Source: Streptomyces piniterrae
GTDB lineage: Bacteria; Actinomycetota; Actinomycetes; Streptomycetales; Streptomycetaceae
Direction of reading: 5' to 3'
Assembly (NCBI RefSeq): GCF_005048155.1
Contig: NZ_SUMB01000003.1
Coordinates: 62,001-126,000, forward strand
DNA length: 64,000 nucleotides
Below the pieces are notes generated by a model, which saw nothing but the letters and a program-made list of their open reading frames with translations, ran no database searches and was not told the DNA's origin. Position numbers and translations under genes: made by a program. Shown here in pieces: positions 51,328-59,617 of the stretch. Within the stretch, counting starts at the first letter, position 1. Each line of letters opens with the position of its first letter.

Positions 51328-52189
51328 CGGCGTCAAGGCGCTCCAGAACTTCGCCGAGCGCTACACCGAGGCCAACCGCAAGCTCGACCCGAATCTCAAC
51401 GCCGCCTACGAGGCGGGCGCGCTGCACGAGATCGACCAGGCGGGGCTGAAGGCGCAACGTGGTGTCCGGCCGCAGGGCTACCCGGACTTCCGGCCGCTGA
51501 AGTTCCGGGACGAGCACATCGCGGTGCCCAAGCAGGCGGGCTGGCCGAAGTACTTCCTCGCGGACGCGCTGACCAACCGCACGGACGCCAAGGGCAACGC
51601 CATACGGTGGTTCCTGGTGTTCAGCCGCGACAGCGTCGACGCGAAGTGGCGCGCGGTGCACTTCGCGACGTTCGCCGGCAACAAGGCGCCGGAGCTGAAG
51701 ACGGACGCGGACGGCTTCGCCGAGGCGGTGCCGGCCGACGGGAAGTCGGGCCTGACGGTGGACCCGGGCAAGCTGGGCAAGACGTACGCGGACTTCCTGA
51801 ACACCGGCAAGGGCGACGACTTCGCCTCCGGCAGGTTCACCGACGGTCTGCGGGCGAACCGCGTGAAGAATTCCCATCCGATCGGTGCCCAGCTTCAGTG
51901 GGAGGACCAGCCCGCGAGCTACCCGCCGGTCTCGCTGCGGACGAAGGACGGCGGTGCGCTGGTGTTCACCTCGACCGTCTCCCATATGCAGAAGACGTGG
52001 TACAAGGGGGCGAAGATCACCGTGGCGCCGGAGCTGCGCGGGATCGTGGAAGGGTCGTGGAAGGGCAGCAACCGGATGGCCTTCACCTGGGTGTCCGGGC
52101 AGACGGTCAAGGTCCCGGCCAAGGACGCCGGCGGCAAGATCGAGATCCTGAACCGGATCGAGCGGATAACGTCCGCCAAGGCGCAGTAG
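51200..52189 (+). CDS. Lipoprotein encoded in the efe operon, unknown function
   Basis: A 329-residue exported lipoprotein (signal MTRRSPFRVPATLTSTAAAL, lipobox LSGC). Mature sequence shows YTEANRKLDPNLNAAYEAGAL, then YPDFRPLKFRDEHIAVPKQ and KYFLADAL...WFLVFSRDSVDAKWRAVHFATF, and a later HPIGAQLQWEDQPASYPPVSL half. This looks like two related NTF2-/cystatin-like halves. I do not recognise a named family. Starting inside efeU with AAGGAG upstream of ATG 51200 couples it to iron uptake. It may be an accessory surface protein of EfeUOB. A large terminator follows. Confidence 0.72.
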   Translation: MTRRSPFRVPATLTSTAAALVILSGCMTVHGEKEMLPAVSKADGVKALQNFAERYTEANRKLDPNLNAAYEAGALHEIDQAGLKAQRGVRPQGYPDFRPLKFRDEHIAVPKQAGWPKYFLADALTNRTDAKGNAIRWFLVFSRDSVDAKWRAVHFATFAGNKAPELKTDADGFAEAVPADGKSGLTVDPGKLGKTYADFLNTGKGDDFASGRFTDGLRANRVKNSHPIGAQLQWEDQPASYPPVSLRTKDGGALVFTSTVSHMQKTWYKGAKITVAPELRGIVEGSWKGSNRMAFTWVSGQTVKVPAKDAGGKIEILNRIERITSAKAQ

Positions 52190-52193
52190 GCGC

Positions 52194-52265
52194 GGCCGCT
52201 GAGTGCATGGCGAAGGGGCCGTCGGGACGAATCCCGGCGGCCCCTTCGCCATGCGCTCAGCGGCC
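52194..52265. terminator. Exceptionally long bidirectional terminator hairpin
   Basis: Arms 52194-52221 and 52238-52265 are complementary over 28 bp with one G-T mismatch and a 16-nt loop, between convergent genes. It includes the stop codon of the prim-pol gene. Confidence 0.85.
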
Positions 52266-53006
52266 GATCGGCCAGGCCGCCGTCTCGTGGTCGTGGTCGG
52301 GCCGGCCGTCGATGAACTCCGCGCAGGCGTCGGTGAGCGTTTCGAGCAGCGTCAGCGGGTCGGGCAGCGGCAGTTCGGGGCCGCGCAGCCAGGCCACCGC
52401 GGGCTGTTCGCCGGGCAGCAGTGACGGCGGCAGGAGGACATAGCTGCCGCGGCAGTGCCAGCGCAGGCCCGGGTGCTCGTCCAGGGTCTCGGGGTGGCAG
52501 TCCAGTTCGCAGGGCCACCACTCGTCCTCGTCGTCCGGGGTGCCGCGGGTGGCGGTGAAGAACAGCATCCGGCCGTCGCCGGGGCCGGCACCGCTGAGGG
52601 TGATGGGCCCGACGTCGATGCCCGCCGCGTCCAGCCGGCCGAGGGCGGTGCGGCCCGCTTCGACGGGGACGTCCAGTACGTCGTGGGCGATGCCGGTGGC
52701 GGTGACGAAGTTGGCCTGCGGGAGGGTGCGGACCCAGCGGGTGACCTTGTCGCGGTCGGTGGTGGCGACGGTCTGCCAGCCGAAGGAGACGGGGTGCCGG
52801 CCGGGGGTGGGACAGCCGATGCGTTCACAGGAACAGCCGTAGCCGGACGGGTGCGCCGCGGGGGCGACGGGGAAACCCGCGTCGGCCGCCGCCAGCAGCA
52901 GGTCCTCACGGCCGCGCGCGGCCGCTGATCCCGTGTCCGTATCGCCGCCGTCCGATCCGCTCTTCGGCCGGCGCAGCCACTGGGAGAACCTGCTCTTGCG
53001 TTCCAT
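52257..53006 (-). CDS. Bifunctional primase/polymerase (prim-pol) N-terminal domain protein
   Basis: A 249-residue protein. After a basic N-terminus (MERKSRFSQWLRRPKSG), residues about 30-230 carry the prim-pol AEP pattern: LLLAAADAGFPVAPAA, a Cys cluster YGCSCERIGCPTPGRHP, VTRWVRTLPQANFVTATG, DVLDVPVEAGRTALGRLDA (catalytic Asp region), LRWHCRGSYVLLPPSLLPG and ELPLPDPLTLLETL. The family makes primers or short DNA; stand-alone copies like this are common and uncharacterised in streptomycetes. The second catalytic Asp of active primases appears changed in the D-V-P-V-E motif, so activity is uncertain. Confidence 0.78.
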   Translation of the reverse strand: MERKSRFSQWLRRPKSGSDGGDTDTGSAAARGREDLLLAAADAGFPVAPAAHPSGYGCSCERIGCPTPGRHPVSFGWQTVATTDRDKVTRWVRTLPQANFVTATGIAHDVLDVPVEAGRTALGRLDAAGIDVGPITLSGAGPGDGRMLFFTATRGTPDDEDEWWPCELDCHPETLDEHPGLRWHCRGSYVLLPPSLLPGEQPAVAWLRGPELPLPDPLTLLETLTDACAEFIDGRPDHDHETAAWPIGR

Positions 53007-53158
53007 CTATCCCCTCACTTCGAGCGGTGGTCTGGGATCAATGCTGCCACCTTCGCGCCCTTCGGGTGACCGGTGTGGAGATCCGGGGTGAACGACGGAC
53101 GGGCGAATAGGGGCAATTCAAGCCATCGCCGACAGGACGCCCGCCCGGCCGTGCCCGG

Positions 53159-53788
53159 TCAGCTGCCGGGCCGCAGACCACGCAACACCAGGTCGACGAG
53201 GGTGTCGACGTAGTCGTAGGTCAGTTCGCCGGTGCGCATCAGCCAGCGTTGTGAGAAGGGACTCAGGAGCATCTCGGCGGCCACCCGGGTGTCGACGTCG
53301 GCGGCCACCTCGCCCGCTTCCTGGGCGGCGCGCAGCCGGTCGACATAGACGCGGATGCCGGGTTCGAGCAGCCGGTCGACGAAGGCGCGGGACAGTTCCG
53401 CGTCGTTCGCGCCGGCCACCGCGAGGGCGCGGTAGGGGGCCTGGAACGCCGGGTCGTTGAATTCGTCGGCGGTCGCGCGGAGGACGAGTTTCAGGTCCGC
53501 CGCCAGATCGCCGGTGTCCGGGAGGCCCTGTGCGGAGTACTCGTCCACGTCGGCGGTGAAGGCGTCCAGCAGGACGGCGGCCTTGGACGGCCACCAGCGG
53601 TAGATCGTCTGCTTGCCCACTCCGGCGCGGGAGGCGATGCCCTCGATCGTGAGCTTGTCGTAGCCGACCTCGCCGACGAGGGCGAGGGAGGCGTCGAGGA
53701 TCGCGCGGCGGGAGCGTTCGCTTCTACGGCGGGTGGGGGTTCCCCCGGCGGAGCCGGGGGGAGAGTCGGGGGCTGTCTTGTTGGCCAT
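53159..53788 (-). CDS. TetR-family repressor
   Basis: A 209-residue regulator with the helix-turn-helix at about 22-68 (SRRAILDASLALVGEVGYDKLTIEGIASRAGVGKQTIYRWWPSKAAVLLDAF) and a TetR C-terminal domain with PFSQRWLMRTGELTYDYVDTLVDLVLRGLRPG. It is divergent from a small DUF6243 gene. The shared gap holds two copies of an 8-bp dyad, so it most likely represses both itself and that gene. Ligand unknown. Confidence 0.85.
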   Translation of the reverse strand: MANKTAPDSPPGSAGGTPTRRRSERSRRAILDASLALVGEVGYDKLTIEGIASRAGVGKQTIYRWWPSKAAVLLDAFTADVDEYSAQGLPDTGDLAADLKLVLRATADEFNDPAFQAPYRALAVAGANDAELSRAFVDRLLEPGIRVYVDRLRAAQEAGEVAADVDTRVAAEMLLSPFSQRWLMRTGELTYDYVDTLVDLVLRGLRPGS

Positions 53789-53812
53789 ACGAGGAAGTCT
53801 ATCGACGGGGAG

Positions 53813-53831
53813 GCGAGACGTATCGTCTTGA
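53813..53831. promoter_or_regulatory. TetR operator, copy 1 (imperfect)
   Basis: GCGAGACG-TAT-CGTCTTGA, 25 nt from the TetR start; six of eight bases of the second arm match the perfect copy. Confidence 0.6.
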
Positions 53832-53865
53832 CAAGGCGATCACCGCGGCCCATTCTGGACCTCAG

Positions 53866-53884
53866 GCGAGACGCTCCGTCTCGC
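53866..53884. promoter_or_regulatory. TetR operator, copy 2 (perfect)
   Basis: GCGAGACG-CTC-CGTCTCGC, perfect 8-bp arms, 51 nt before the DUF6243 start and 53 bp from copy 1. Confidence 0.7.
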
Positions 53885-53934
53885 TAATCGGTGGCGTAAG
53901 AGCCGGCCGGTCGGACGAGGAAAGGACCACACCC

Positions 53935-54135
53935 ATGAGCAAGGGAAATGCCGGCGGAATGCTCGGCGTCGGCGGCACCCGCAGCAAGCTCTCACGCGGG
54001 GCGCTCCGCGGCGGCGGGGGCGGCGGCAGGAACGGTGGCGGCCGTCCCGATCCGCAGGCGCAGCGCCGGGAACTGCTGCGCAGGCTCGAAGAGCGGTCGC
54101 GTGGCGGGTCACCCGACCGTGCGGGAGACGGCTAA
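53935..54135 (+). CDS. DUF6243 small protein
   Basis: Sixty-six residues: MSKGNAGGMLGVGGTRSKLS, then a Gly/Arg-rich stretch and a basic helix (RRELLRRLEERSR). The first 22 residues match the highly conserved start of streptomycete DUF6243 proteins, whose function is unknown; the Arg/Gly composition suggests nucleic-acid contact. AGGAAAGGA precedes the ATG. Its stop overlaps the stop of the methyltransferase gene on the other strand. Confidence 0.8.
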   Translation: MSKGNAGGMLGVGGTRSKLSRGALRGGGGGGRNGGGRPDPQAQRRELLRRLEERSRGGSPDRAGDG

Positions 54136-55112
54136 CGCGGCCAGTCGTCGCCCCAGGCCGCGTCGCGGGCCGCGCGGTAGGCGTCGCCATGGCGCTTGGT
54201 GACCGTGGTCCGCCGCAGCCCCTCGTCGGGTGTACAGAGGTCCAACAGGACCTGGCCCTTGCGGAGTTGGGGCTTGCGGACGATACGAGACGGCGACGTC
54301 TCCGCCGCCGCGGGGGGCTCGAAGGCGGTGGCGGCGACGTAGCTGAACTTCTCGTCCTCGTACGGGAGGGCACCGCCCTTGACCTGGCGGTGCAGCGAGG
54401 AGCGGCTGACCCGGGCCGAGAAGTGGCACCAGTCTTCGCCCACGACGATCGGGCAGGTGTCGCTGTGCGGGCAGGGCGCGACGACCCGCAGCCCGGCGGC
54501 GATGAGCTGGTCGCGGGCCTCGCGGATACGGAGGTAGCCGTCCGGGGTGCCCGGTTCGATCAGTACGACGGCCTGGGCGGCGGCCGCCGCGGCCACCACG
54601 GCGCGGCGGGCGTCCGGCCGCAGCTCGCCGAGGACGTAGGAGACGGTCACCAGGTCGGTGCCGGGCGGCACGGTCAGCCCCTCGCCGATGGTCTGCCGCT
54701 GCCAGGCGGTGTCCGAAAGCGCTGTGGACGCCGGCGCCCTGGCCGCCAGCTCGCGGCCCAGGTCGAGCGCGGGCTGCGCCCAGTCCAGGACGGTGCTGCG
54801 GTGGCTCTGCCAGGTGTCGGCGACGGCCCAGGTGGCGGCGCCGGTGCCGCCGCCGATGTCCACATGGGTGGCCGGGGACCAGTCCGGCACCCGTACGGCG
54901 AAGGCGGCCAGCGCGGCCCGTACCGCCTCGAAGGTCGCGGGCATCCGGTAGGCGGCGTAGGCGGCGACATCCGCGCGGTCCCGGAGCACCGGCGCGTCGG
55001 TGGGCGTACGGCCCCGGTACGTGGCGATCAGCCGGTCCACGGCCTGCGCGGCCTGCTTGGGCGGCAGGCCGTCGAGCAGGCCGGCCAGTGCGGCGCGCAG
55101 TTCGTCGTGCAT
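54132..55112 (-). CDS. Rsm22-like small-subunit rRNA methyltransferase family protein
   Basis: A 326-residue SAM-dependent methyltransferase-fold protein. Motif I is THVDIGGGTGAATWAVA (about 83-99). TDLVTVSYVLGELRPDARR is the motif-IV region. PCPHSDTCPIVVGEDWCHFSARVSR is the Cys-rich segment of the mtRsm22 family, which in mitochondrial relatives binds an Fe-S cluster. LLDLCTPDEGLRRTTVTKRHGDAYRAAR ends the protein. It probably acts on ribosomes or rRNA; whether it is catalytic is unknown. ATG 55112 agrees with the family start. Confidence 0.8.
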   Translation of the reverse strand: MHDELRAALAGLLDGLPPKQAAQAVDRLIATYRGRTPTDAPVLRDRADVAAYAAYRMPATFEAVRAALAAFAVRVPDWSPATHVDIGGGTGAATWAVADTWQSHRSTVLDWAQPALDLGRELAARAPASTALSDTAWQRQTIGEGLTVPPGTDLVTVSYVLGELRPDARRAVVAAAAAAQAVVLIEPGTPDGYLRIREARDQLIAAGLRVVAPCPHSDTCPIVVGEDWCHFSARVSRSSLHRQVKGGALPYEDEKFSYVAATAFEPPAAAETSPSRIVRKPQLRKGQVLLDLCTPDEGLRRTTVTKRHGDAYRAARDAAWGDDWPR

Positions 55113-55152
55113 TGAAGGAATTCTACGGGGCCGGCACGGGTGCACGGGCTGG

Positions 55153-56286
55153 TCAGCCGGCGCGGGCGACCGCGCGGGCCAGGCAGGTCGCGGCCGCCGC
55201 GCGGGGGGCGCTGCCGCCGTTCCTGCGGACCGGGTGGACGGTGGTGGCCAGCAGGACCAGGAACGTGTCCGTGGCCCGGTCCAGCACCAGGCTGGTGCCG
55301 GTGAAGCCGCTGTGTCCCGCCGCGCCACGGCCCGCCAACTCCCCCATGAAGTACCGCTGGTCGACGGCGAAGCCCAGACCGGGCGGGTCCAGGAGGGCGG
55401 CGACGGTGTCCGGGCCGAGGATCCGGGCGGTGCCGTAGGCGCCGCCGTTGAGCAGCGCCCGGCACAGTACGGCCAGGTCCTGGGCGGTGGAGAACAGTCC
55501 GGCGTGCCCGGCGACGCCGCCCAGCGCCCAGGCGTTCTCGTCGTGCACCTCGCCGCGCACCAGACCGCGGTCCGCCTTGGCCCAGGGCCGCCGCTGGTCC
55601 TCGGTCGCCGCCACGCCCAGCGGCGCCAGTGGCCCGTAGGAGGTGCTGGACATGCCCAGCGGGCCCGTGATGCCGTCCCTGACGAGGGCGTCCAGGCGGC
55701 GCCCGGTCAGCTTCTCCAGTACGAGCTGGAGCGCGATGAGGTTGAGGTCGGAGTAGCGGTAGGTGCCGGGCGGGCCCGAGGGGGCGGCCGCCTCCTCCCA
55801 GAGCAGCGCCAGTTGGGCGGCGCGGCCCCGGTGGTCGTGGAACGGCAGCTCGGGGGCGAGGCCCGAGGTGTGGGTGAGCAGCTGCCAGACGGTGCTGCCG
55901 GACGCGAAGCGGGGCAGATGGGCGCGGACCTCGTCGTCGAGTTCCAGGCGGCCGCGCTCGACCTGCTGGAGCGCGGCGATGGCGGTGAAGAGTTTGGTGA
56001 CCGAGGCGAGGTCGAAGACGGTGCCGACCCGCATCGGCTCCCAGAGGTCCCGGGGCAGCTCGATGCCGCGGTCCCGCTCGGGGTCGTAGCAGCGGTAGCG
56101 CAGCGCCCAGCCGGTGGCGTCCTCGGCGGCGACGACCTGGCCGCGGCCGGCCAGCACGACGGCGCCCGTGCACCAGGGCGGACGGCCGTCCGGCAGCTCC
56201 CGCACACCCCGGACCAGCCGTTCCATCCACGCGGGGTCGAGTCCCGCCTGGGCCGGTGTGCCATGTCTCAGCCGCGGTGTGTTCAG
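55153..56286 (-). CDS. Serine hydrolase, beta-lactamase/class C family, probably starting at CTG
   Basis: About 377 residues of the penicillin-binding/beta-lactamase class C fold. The SxxK nucleophile is ASVTK, the YxN motif is YSDLN, and the third-strand motif is GHSGFTG. There is no signal peptide, so it is an intracellular esterase or peptidase. The first ATG in frame (56226) would remove conserved residues: upstream codons read TPRLRHGTPAQAGLDPAW, the normal N-terminus of this family. The only start-like codon in frame is CTG at 56286, which overlaps the MFS stop as CTGA and has GAGGGG 8 nt upstream. I therefore annotate from CTG; if wrong, use 56226. Confidence 0.75.
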   Translation of the reverse strand: MNTPRLRHGTPAQAGLDPAWMERLVRGVRELPDGRPPWCTGAVVLAGRGQVVAAEDATGWALRYRCYDPERDRGIELPRDLWEPMRVGTVFDLASVTKLFTAIAALQQVERGRLELDDEVRAHLPRFASGSTVWQLLTHTSGLAPELPFHDHRGRAAQLALLWEEAAAPSGPPGTYRYSDLNLIALQLVLEKLTGRRLDALVRDGITGPLGMSSTSYGPLAPLGVAATEDQRRPWAKADRGLVRGEVHDENAWALGGVAGHAGLFSTAQDLAVLCRALLNGGAYGTARILGPDTVAALLDPPGLGFAVDQRYFMGELAGRGAAGHSGFTGTSLVLDRATDTFLVLLATTVHPVRRNGGSAPRAAAATCLARAVARAG

Positions 56287-57626
56287 AGCCTGTTCCCCTC
56301 GCCGGACGTGCCCTCGGTGGTCTCCCCCCTACGCTGCCACGGGCGGCACATTCCCAGGAAGCTCAACAGCGCCAAAACGGCGCAGGAGAGCTGTACGAGG
56401 GCCATCGGCACGGCGGTCCGCTCGCCGGCGACGCCCACCAGCGGGGAGGCCACCGAGCCGAGGAGGAAGGTCGAGGTGCCCAGCAGCGCGGAGGCGGAGC
56501 CGGCCGCGTGCGGGGTGCGCAGCAGCGCCAGGGTGTTGGTGCTCGGCATGACCAGGCCCATGGCGGACATCAGGACGAACAGGCCGGCGGCCATCGGCAC
56601 CAGCCCGACCCGGCCGAACACCCCGGACGACATCAGCAGCAGGCCGGTCGCGGCGACCGCGACCAGCGCCAGGCCGATGCCCAGCACGGTGTTCAGGCCG
56701 ACCCGGCCGACCAGCAGCTTGCCGTTGATCTGGCCGGTCAGCACCAGACCGATGGAGTTGAGGCCGAACAGCATGCTGAAGGTCTGCGGGGAGGCGCCGT
56801 AGATCTCCTGGACGACGAACGGCGAGGCGGAGATATAGGCGAAGAGCGCGGCGAAGGCGAACGCGCCGACGAGCAGATAGCCGGAGAACGCCCGGTCGGC
56901 GAGGAGTCCGCGCATGGTGCGCAGGGTCTGGCCGAGGCCGCCGGGCTGCCGGCGGGCGGGTGGCAGGGTCTCGTGCAGGGTGCGCCAGGTCAGGAGGGTG
57001 AGCAGCACCCCGACGGCGGTGAGGACGACGAAGACGCCGCGCCAGTCGGTGAGCCGCAGGATCTGGCCGCCGATCAGCGGGGCGACGACCGGCGCCACCC
57101 CGGAGATCAGCATCAGCGTGGAGAAGAACCGGGCCATCTCCACACCGTCGTACAGATCGCGGACCACGGCCCGTGCGATGACGATGCCGGCCGCGCCCGC
57201 CAGGCCCTGCAACAGGCGGAAGGCGATGAGGAGTTCGGCGCTGTCGGCGACCGCGCACAGGGCCGTCGCCAGGATGTAGATCACCATGCCGGTGAGCAGC
57301 GGGCGGCGGCGCCCCCACTTGTCGCTCATCGGGCCGACGATCATCTGTCCCAGGGCCATGCCCGCGAGACAGGTGGTGAGGGTGAGCTGCACGGTGGCGG
57401 CCGGGCTGTGCAGTACGGAGGTGACCTGCGGCAGGGCCGGGAGGTACATGTCCATGGAGAGCGGCGGGACCGCCGTGAGGCCGCCGAGGACGAGGGTGAC
57501 GAGCAGGCTGGTGCGGCGGGCCGTGGAAGCGCTGTCCGGAGCGGTCGGTGCTGCTGCCGCCGCGGCCCGCTCGGATATGCCGGGAAGGTCGTCGCTCTCG
57601 GCCGTGCGGGGGCCGGGGTCCGTCAT
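56283..57626 (-). CDS. MFS drug exporter, Bcr/CflA family
   Basis: About 447 residues with 12 helices. The Bcr/CflA opening is LVTLVLGGLTAVPPLSMDMYLPALPQV. Motif A is GQMIVGPMSDKWGRRRPLL, and helix 4 reads FRLLQGLAGAAGIVIARAVVRDLYDG (family-specific RAIVRD). It exports drugs such as bicyclomycin-like compounds by proton antiport; substrate here unknown. ATG 57626 is preferred over 57659/57638 because GGAG lies 6 nt upstream. It is translationally coupled to the downstream hydrolase. Confidence 0.85.
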   Translation of the reverse strand: MTDPGPRTAESDDLPGISERAAAAAAPTAPDSASTARRTSLLVTLVLGGLTAVPPLSMDMYLPALPQVTSVLHSPAATVQLTLTTCLAGMALGQMIVGPMSDKWGRRRPLLTGMVIYILATALCAVADSAELLIAFRLLQGLAGAAGIVIARAVVRDLYDGVEMARFFSTLMLISGVAPVVAPLIGGQILRLTDWRGVFVVLTAVGVLLTLLTWRTLHETLPPARRQPGGLGQTLRTMRGLLADRAFSGYLLVGAFAFAALFAYISASPFVVQEIYGASPQTFSMLFGLNSIGLVLTGQINGKLLVGRVGLNTVLGIGLALVAVAATGLLLMSSGVFGRVGLVPMAAGLFVLMSAMGLVMPSTNTLALLRTPHAAGSASALLGTSTFLLGSVASPLVGVAGERTAVPMALVQLSCAVLALLSFLGMCRPWQRRGETTEGTSGEGNRL

Positions 57627-57757
57627 GAGTGTCTCCATGGTCCTTGAGGTCTCAACCATGGTGACATGCCCGCGGCAGCCCCCAGCCCCTTACGCGCTGC
57701 GCCATTGGACCTGGCCGAGTAGGTCCTTCGACGTAGGTCCCGCGCCGGACGTCCGGG

Positions 57758-59407
57758 TCAGGCGGACTGCAGGCCGGGGTGGCCCGCCTGCGAGACGAAG
57801 GACGCGGCGGTGCTCACCGGCGCCCCCGGCGTGGTGACGGCGGTCACGGTCCGGTAGTCGGCGCGGGCCGCGTCCCGGTCCAGGGTGACGGTCACATAGC
57901 CGCGCCGCCCGTCGTAGAACTTCAGATGCGGGTTGGCGGCCATGTACGTGTCCCAGTTGGGCGGCTTCTGGGCGCCGTCCTTGCCGCTGGCGATCGAGGT
58001 GGTGACGAACTCCACGCCCGCGGTGCGCGATCCGGGGTCGGCGAAGTCCCGCTTGATGTCGAAGGCGTAGTGGACGTGCACATCGCCGGTGAGCACGACG
58101 AGATTGTCCGCCCCGGCCGCTTCGGCGCCGGCCAGCAGCCGCTCGCGGGAGGCCGGGTAGCCGTCCCAGCCGTCCATGCTGACCTTGTAGTCGGCGGTGG
58201 TGGCGTTGCGCCGCTCGGAGAAGGTGACCTGCTGCGGCAGTACGTTCCAGAGCGCCGACGACTCGCGCCAGCCGTCGATCAGCCAGCGTTCCTGCGTCGC
58301 GCCGGTCAGGGTGCGCGCGGGGTCCTGGGACTCGGGGCCCGGGGCGTGCCAGCCGTCGCCGTAGGCCTGGTCGGAGCGGTACTGGCGGGTGTCGAGGATG
58401 TCGAACTGGGCGAGCTGCCCGTAGTGGACGCGGCGGTAGAGCTGGGCGTCGGGGCCGTTGGGCCGCTGCGGGGCGCGCAGCGGCTGGTTCTCCCAGTACG
58501 CGCGGTAGGCGGCGGCCCGGCGGATCAGGAATTCGGCGGGCGGGAGGTTGTCCTCGCTGATGTCGGAGGCGTAGTTGTTCTCCACCTCGTGGTCGTCCCA
58601 GGTGACGATGAAGGGGTGCGCGGCGTGTGCGGCCTGGAGGTCGGGGTCCGACTTGTAGAGGGCGTAGCGGAGCCGGTAGTCCTCCAGCGTGACCGTCTCG
58701 CGGTTGAAGAGGTCCGGCAGGGTGCGGTCGGTGTAGTTGCGGGCGCCGCCGGCCGCCGTCACCGGGTACTCGTACAGGTAGTCGCCCAGGTGGAAGACGA
58801 TGTCGAGGTCCTCCTGGGCGAGGTGCCGGTAGGCCGTGTAGTAGCCGTCGTGGTACGCCTGGCAGGAGACGGCGGCGAGCTTCAGCTCGGAGAGCCGGGT
58901 GGCGCGGGCGGGTGCGGTGCGGGTGCGGCCGACGGGGCTCGTCCAGTCGCCGGCACGGAAGCGGTAGTAGTAGACGCGGTCCGGGGCGAGGCCGGTGGGC
59001 TCGATGTGCACGGAGTGGTTGAACTCCGGGTGCGCGTCGGCGCGGCCCTGGCCCGCGAGCCGTCTGAACTTCTCGTCGTAGGCCACCTCCCAGCGGACCG
59101 GGACCCGGGCGTCCGGCATGCCGTTGCCCGGCTCGTACGGGCGCGGGGCGAGCCGGGTCCACAGCACGACGGAGCCGGGCAGCGGGTCACCGGAGGCGAC
59201 GCCGAGGGTGAAGGGGTTCTCGGAGATCTTCCGCGCGTCGGCCTCCGCGGCGTACGCGCCGGTGCCCGGCAGATTGGTGGCGAAGGCGAGCGCCGCGGCG
59301 GCACCGGTGACGGTGAGAAAACGGCGGCGGCCGAGGTGCGCGGCGGCGGCCCGGATCTCCTGGTCGCGTGCCGCGGTCGCCTGCTCGTGGGCTGCGTGGT
59401 GTGTCAT
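57758..59407 (-). CDS. phoD: Alkaline phosphatase D (Tat-exported phosphodiesterase)
   Basis: A 549-residue secreted PhoD enzyme. A long Tat signal has GRRRFLTVTGAAAALAFA at about 26-43. An N-terminal Fn3-like domain (about 60-180, LGVASGDPLPGSVVLWTRLAP) precedes the metallophosphatase domain: FHLGDYLYEYP, FIVTWDDHEVENNYASD, DILDTRQYRSDQ, VVLTGDVHVHYAFDIK. Those Asp/His/Asn residues and the N-terminal Cys of the mature core bind Fe3+/Ca2+. It releases phosphate from phosphodiesters such as teichoic acid. GGGGAGGGG precedes the ATG. A weak PHO-box-like unit lies at 59496-59506. Confidence 0.92.
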   Translation of the reverse strand: MTHHAAHEQATAARDQEIRAAAAHLGRRRFLTVTGAAAALAFATNLPGTGAYAAEADARKISENPFTLGVASGDPLPGSVVLWTRLAPRPYEPGNGMPDARVPVRWEVAYDEKFRRLAGQGRADAHPEFNHSVHIEPTGLAPDRVYYYRFRAGDWTSPVGRTRTAPARATRLSELKLAAVSCQAYHDGYYTAYRHLAQEDLDIVFHLGDYLYEYPVTAAGGARNYTDRTLPDLFNRETVTLEDYRLRYALYKSDPDLQAAHAAHPFIVTWDDHEVENNYASDISEDNLPPAEFLIRRAAAYRAYWENQPLRAPQRPNGPDAQLYRRVHYGQLAQFDILDTRQYRSDQAYGDGWHAPGPESQDPARTLTGATQERWLIDGWRESSALWNVLPQQVTFSERRNATTADYKVSMDGWDGYPASRERLLAGAEAAGADNLVVLTGDVHVHYAFDIKRDFADPGSRTAGVEFVTTSIASGKDGAQKPPNWDTYMAANPHLKFYDGRRGYVTVTLDRDAARADYRTVTAVTTPGAPVSTAASFVSQAGHPGLQSA

Positions 59408-59495
59408 CTGCCCCTCCCCTGACAGTGGTTGTCACCCGTGATTGGAGGGGCGGGGAACGGCGCGGCGCTGTCCCGTGTACGACGCATGCATGACA

Positions 59496-59506
59496 GACGG
59501 GTGAGG
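59496..59506 (-). promoter_or_regulatory. Candidate PHO-box unit upstream of phoD
   Basis: CCTCACCCGTC on the minus strand shares the TCACCCG core of the 11-bp PhoP direct-repeat unit, about 90 nt before the phoD start. A second clear unit is not evident, so this is weak. Confidence 0.25.
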
Positions 59507-59604
59507 ACTGGACCCGCAACGGACGCCCATGGACAATCGCGGCACCATCGGGGCCTGTTGCGCCCCGGCGCGCACATCCCGCCCGTGCCGCCGTGCCCGC
59601 TCCG

Positions 59605-59610
59605 TACGAT
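59605..59610 (+). promoter_or_regulatory. -10 of a leaderless promoter (TACGAT)
   Basis: TACGAT lies 7 nt before the ATG at 59618, with no ribosome-binding site between. Confidence 0.5.
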
Positions 59611-59617
59611 CCGGGAC

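Noticed and set aside
59408..59520. Full PHO box before phoD
   Set aside because: Only one 11-bp unit resembles the consensus; a direct repeat partner is missing, so it is listed only as a weak site.
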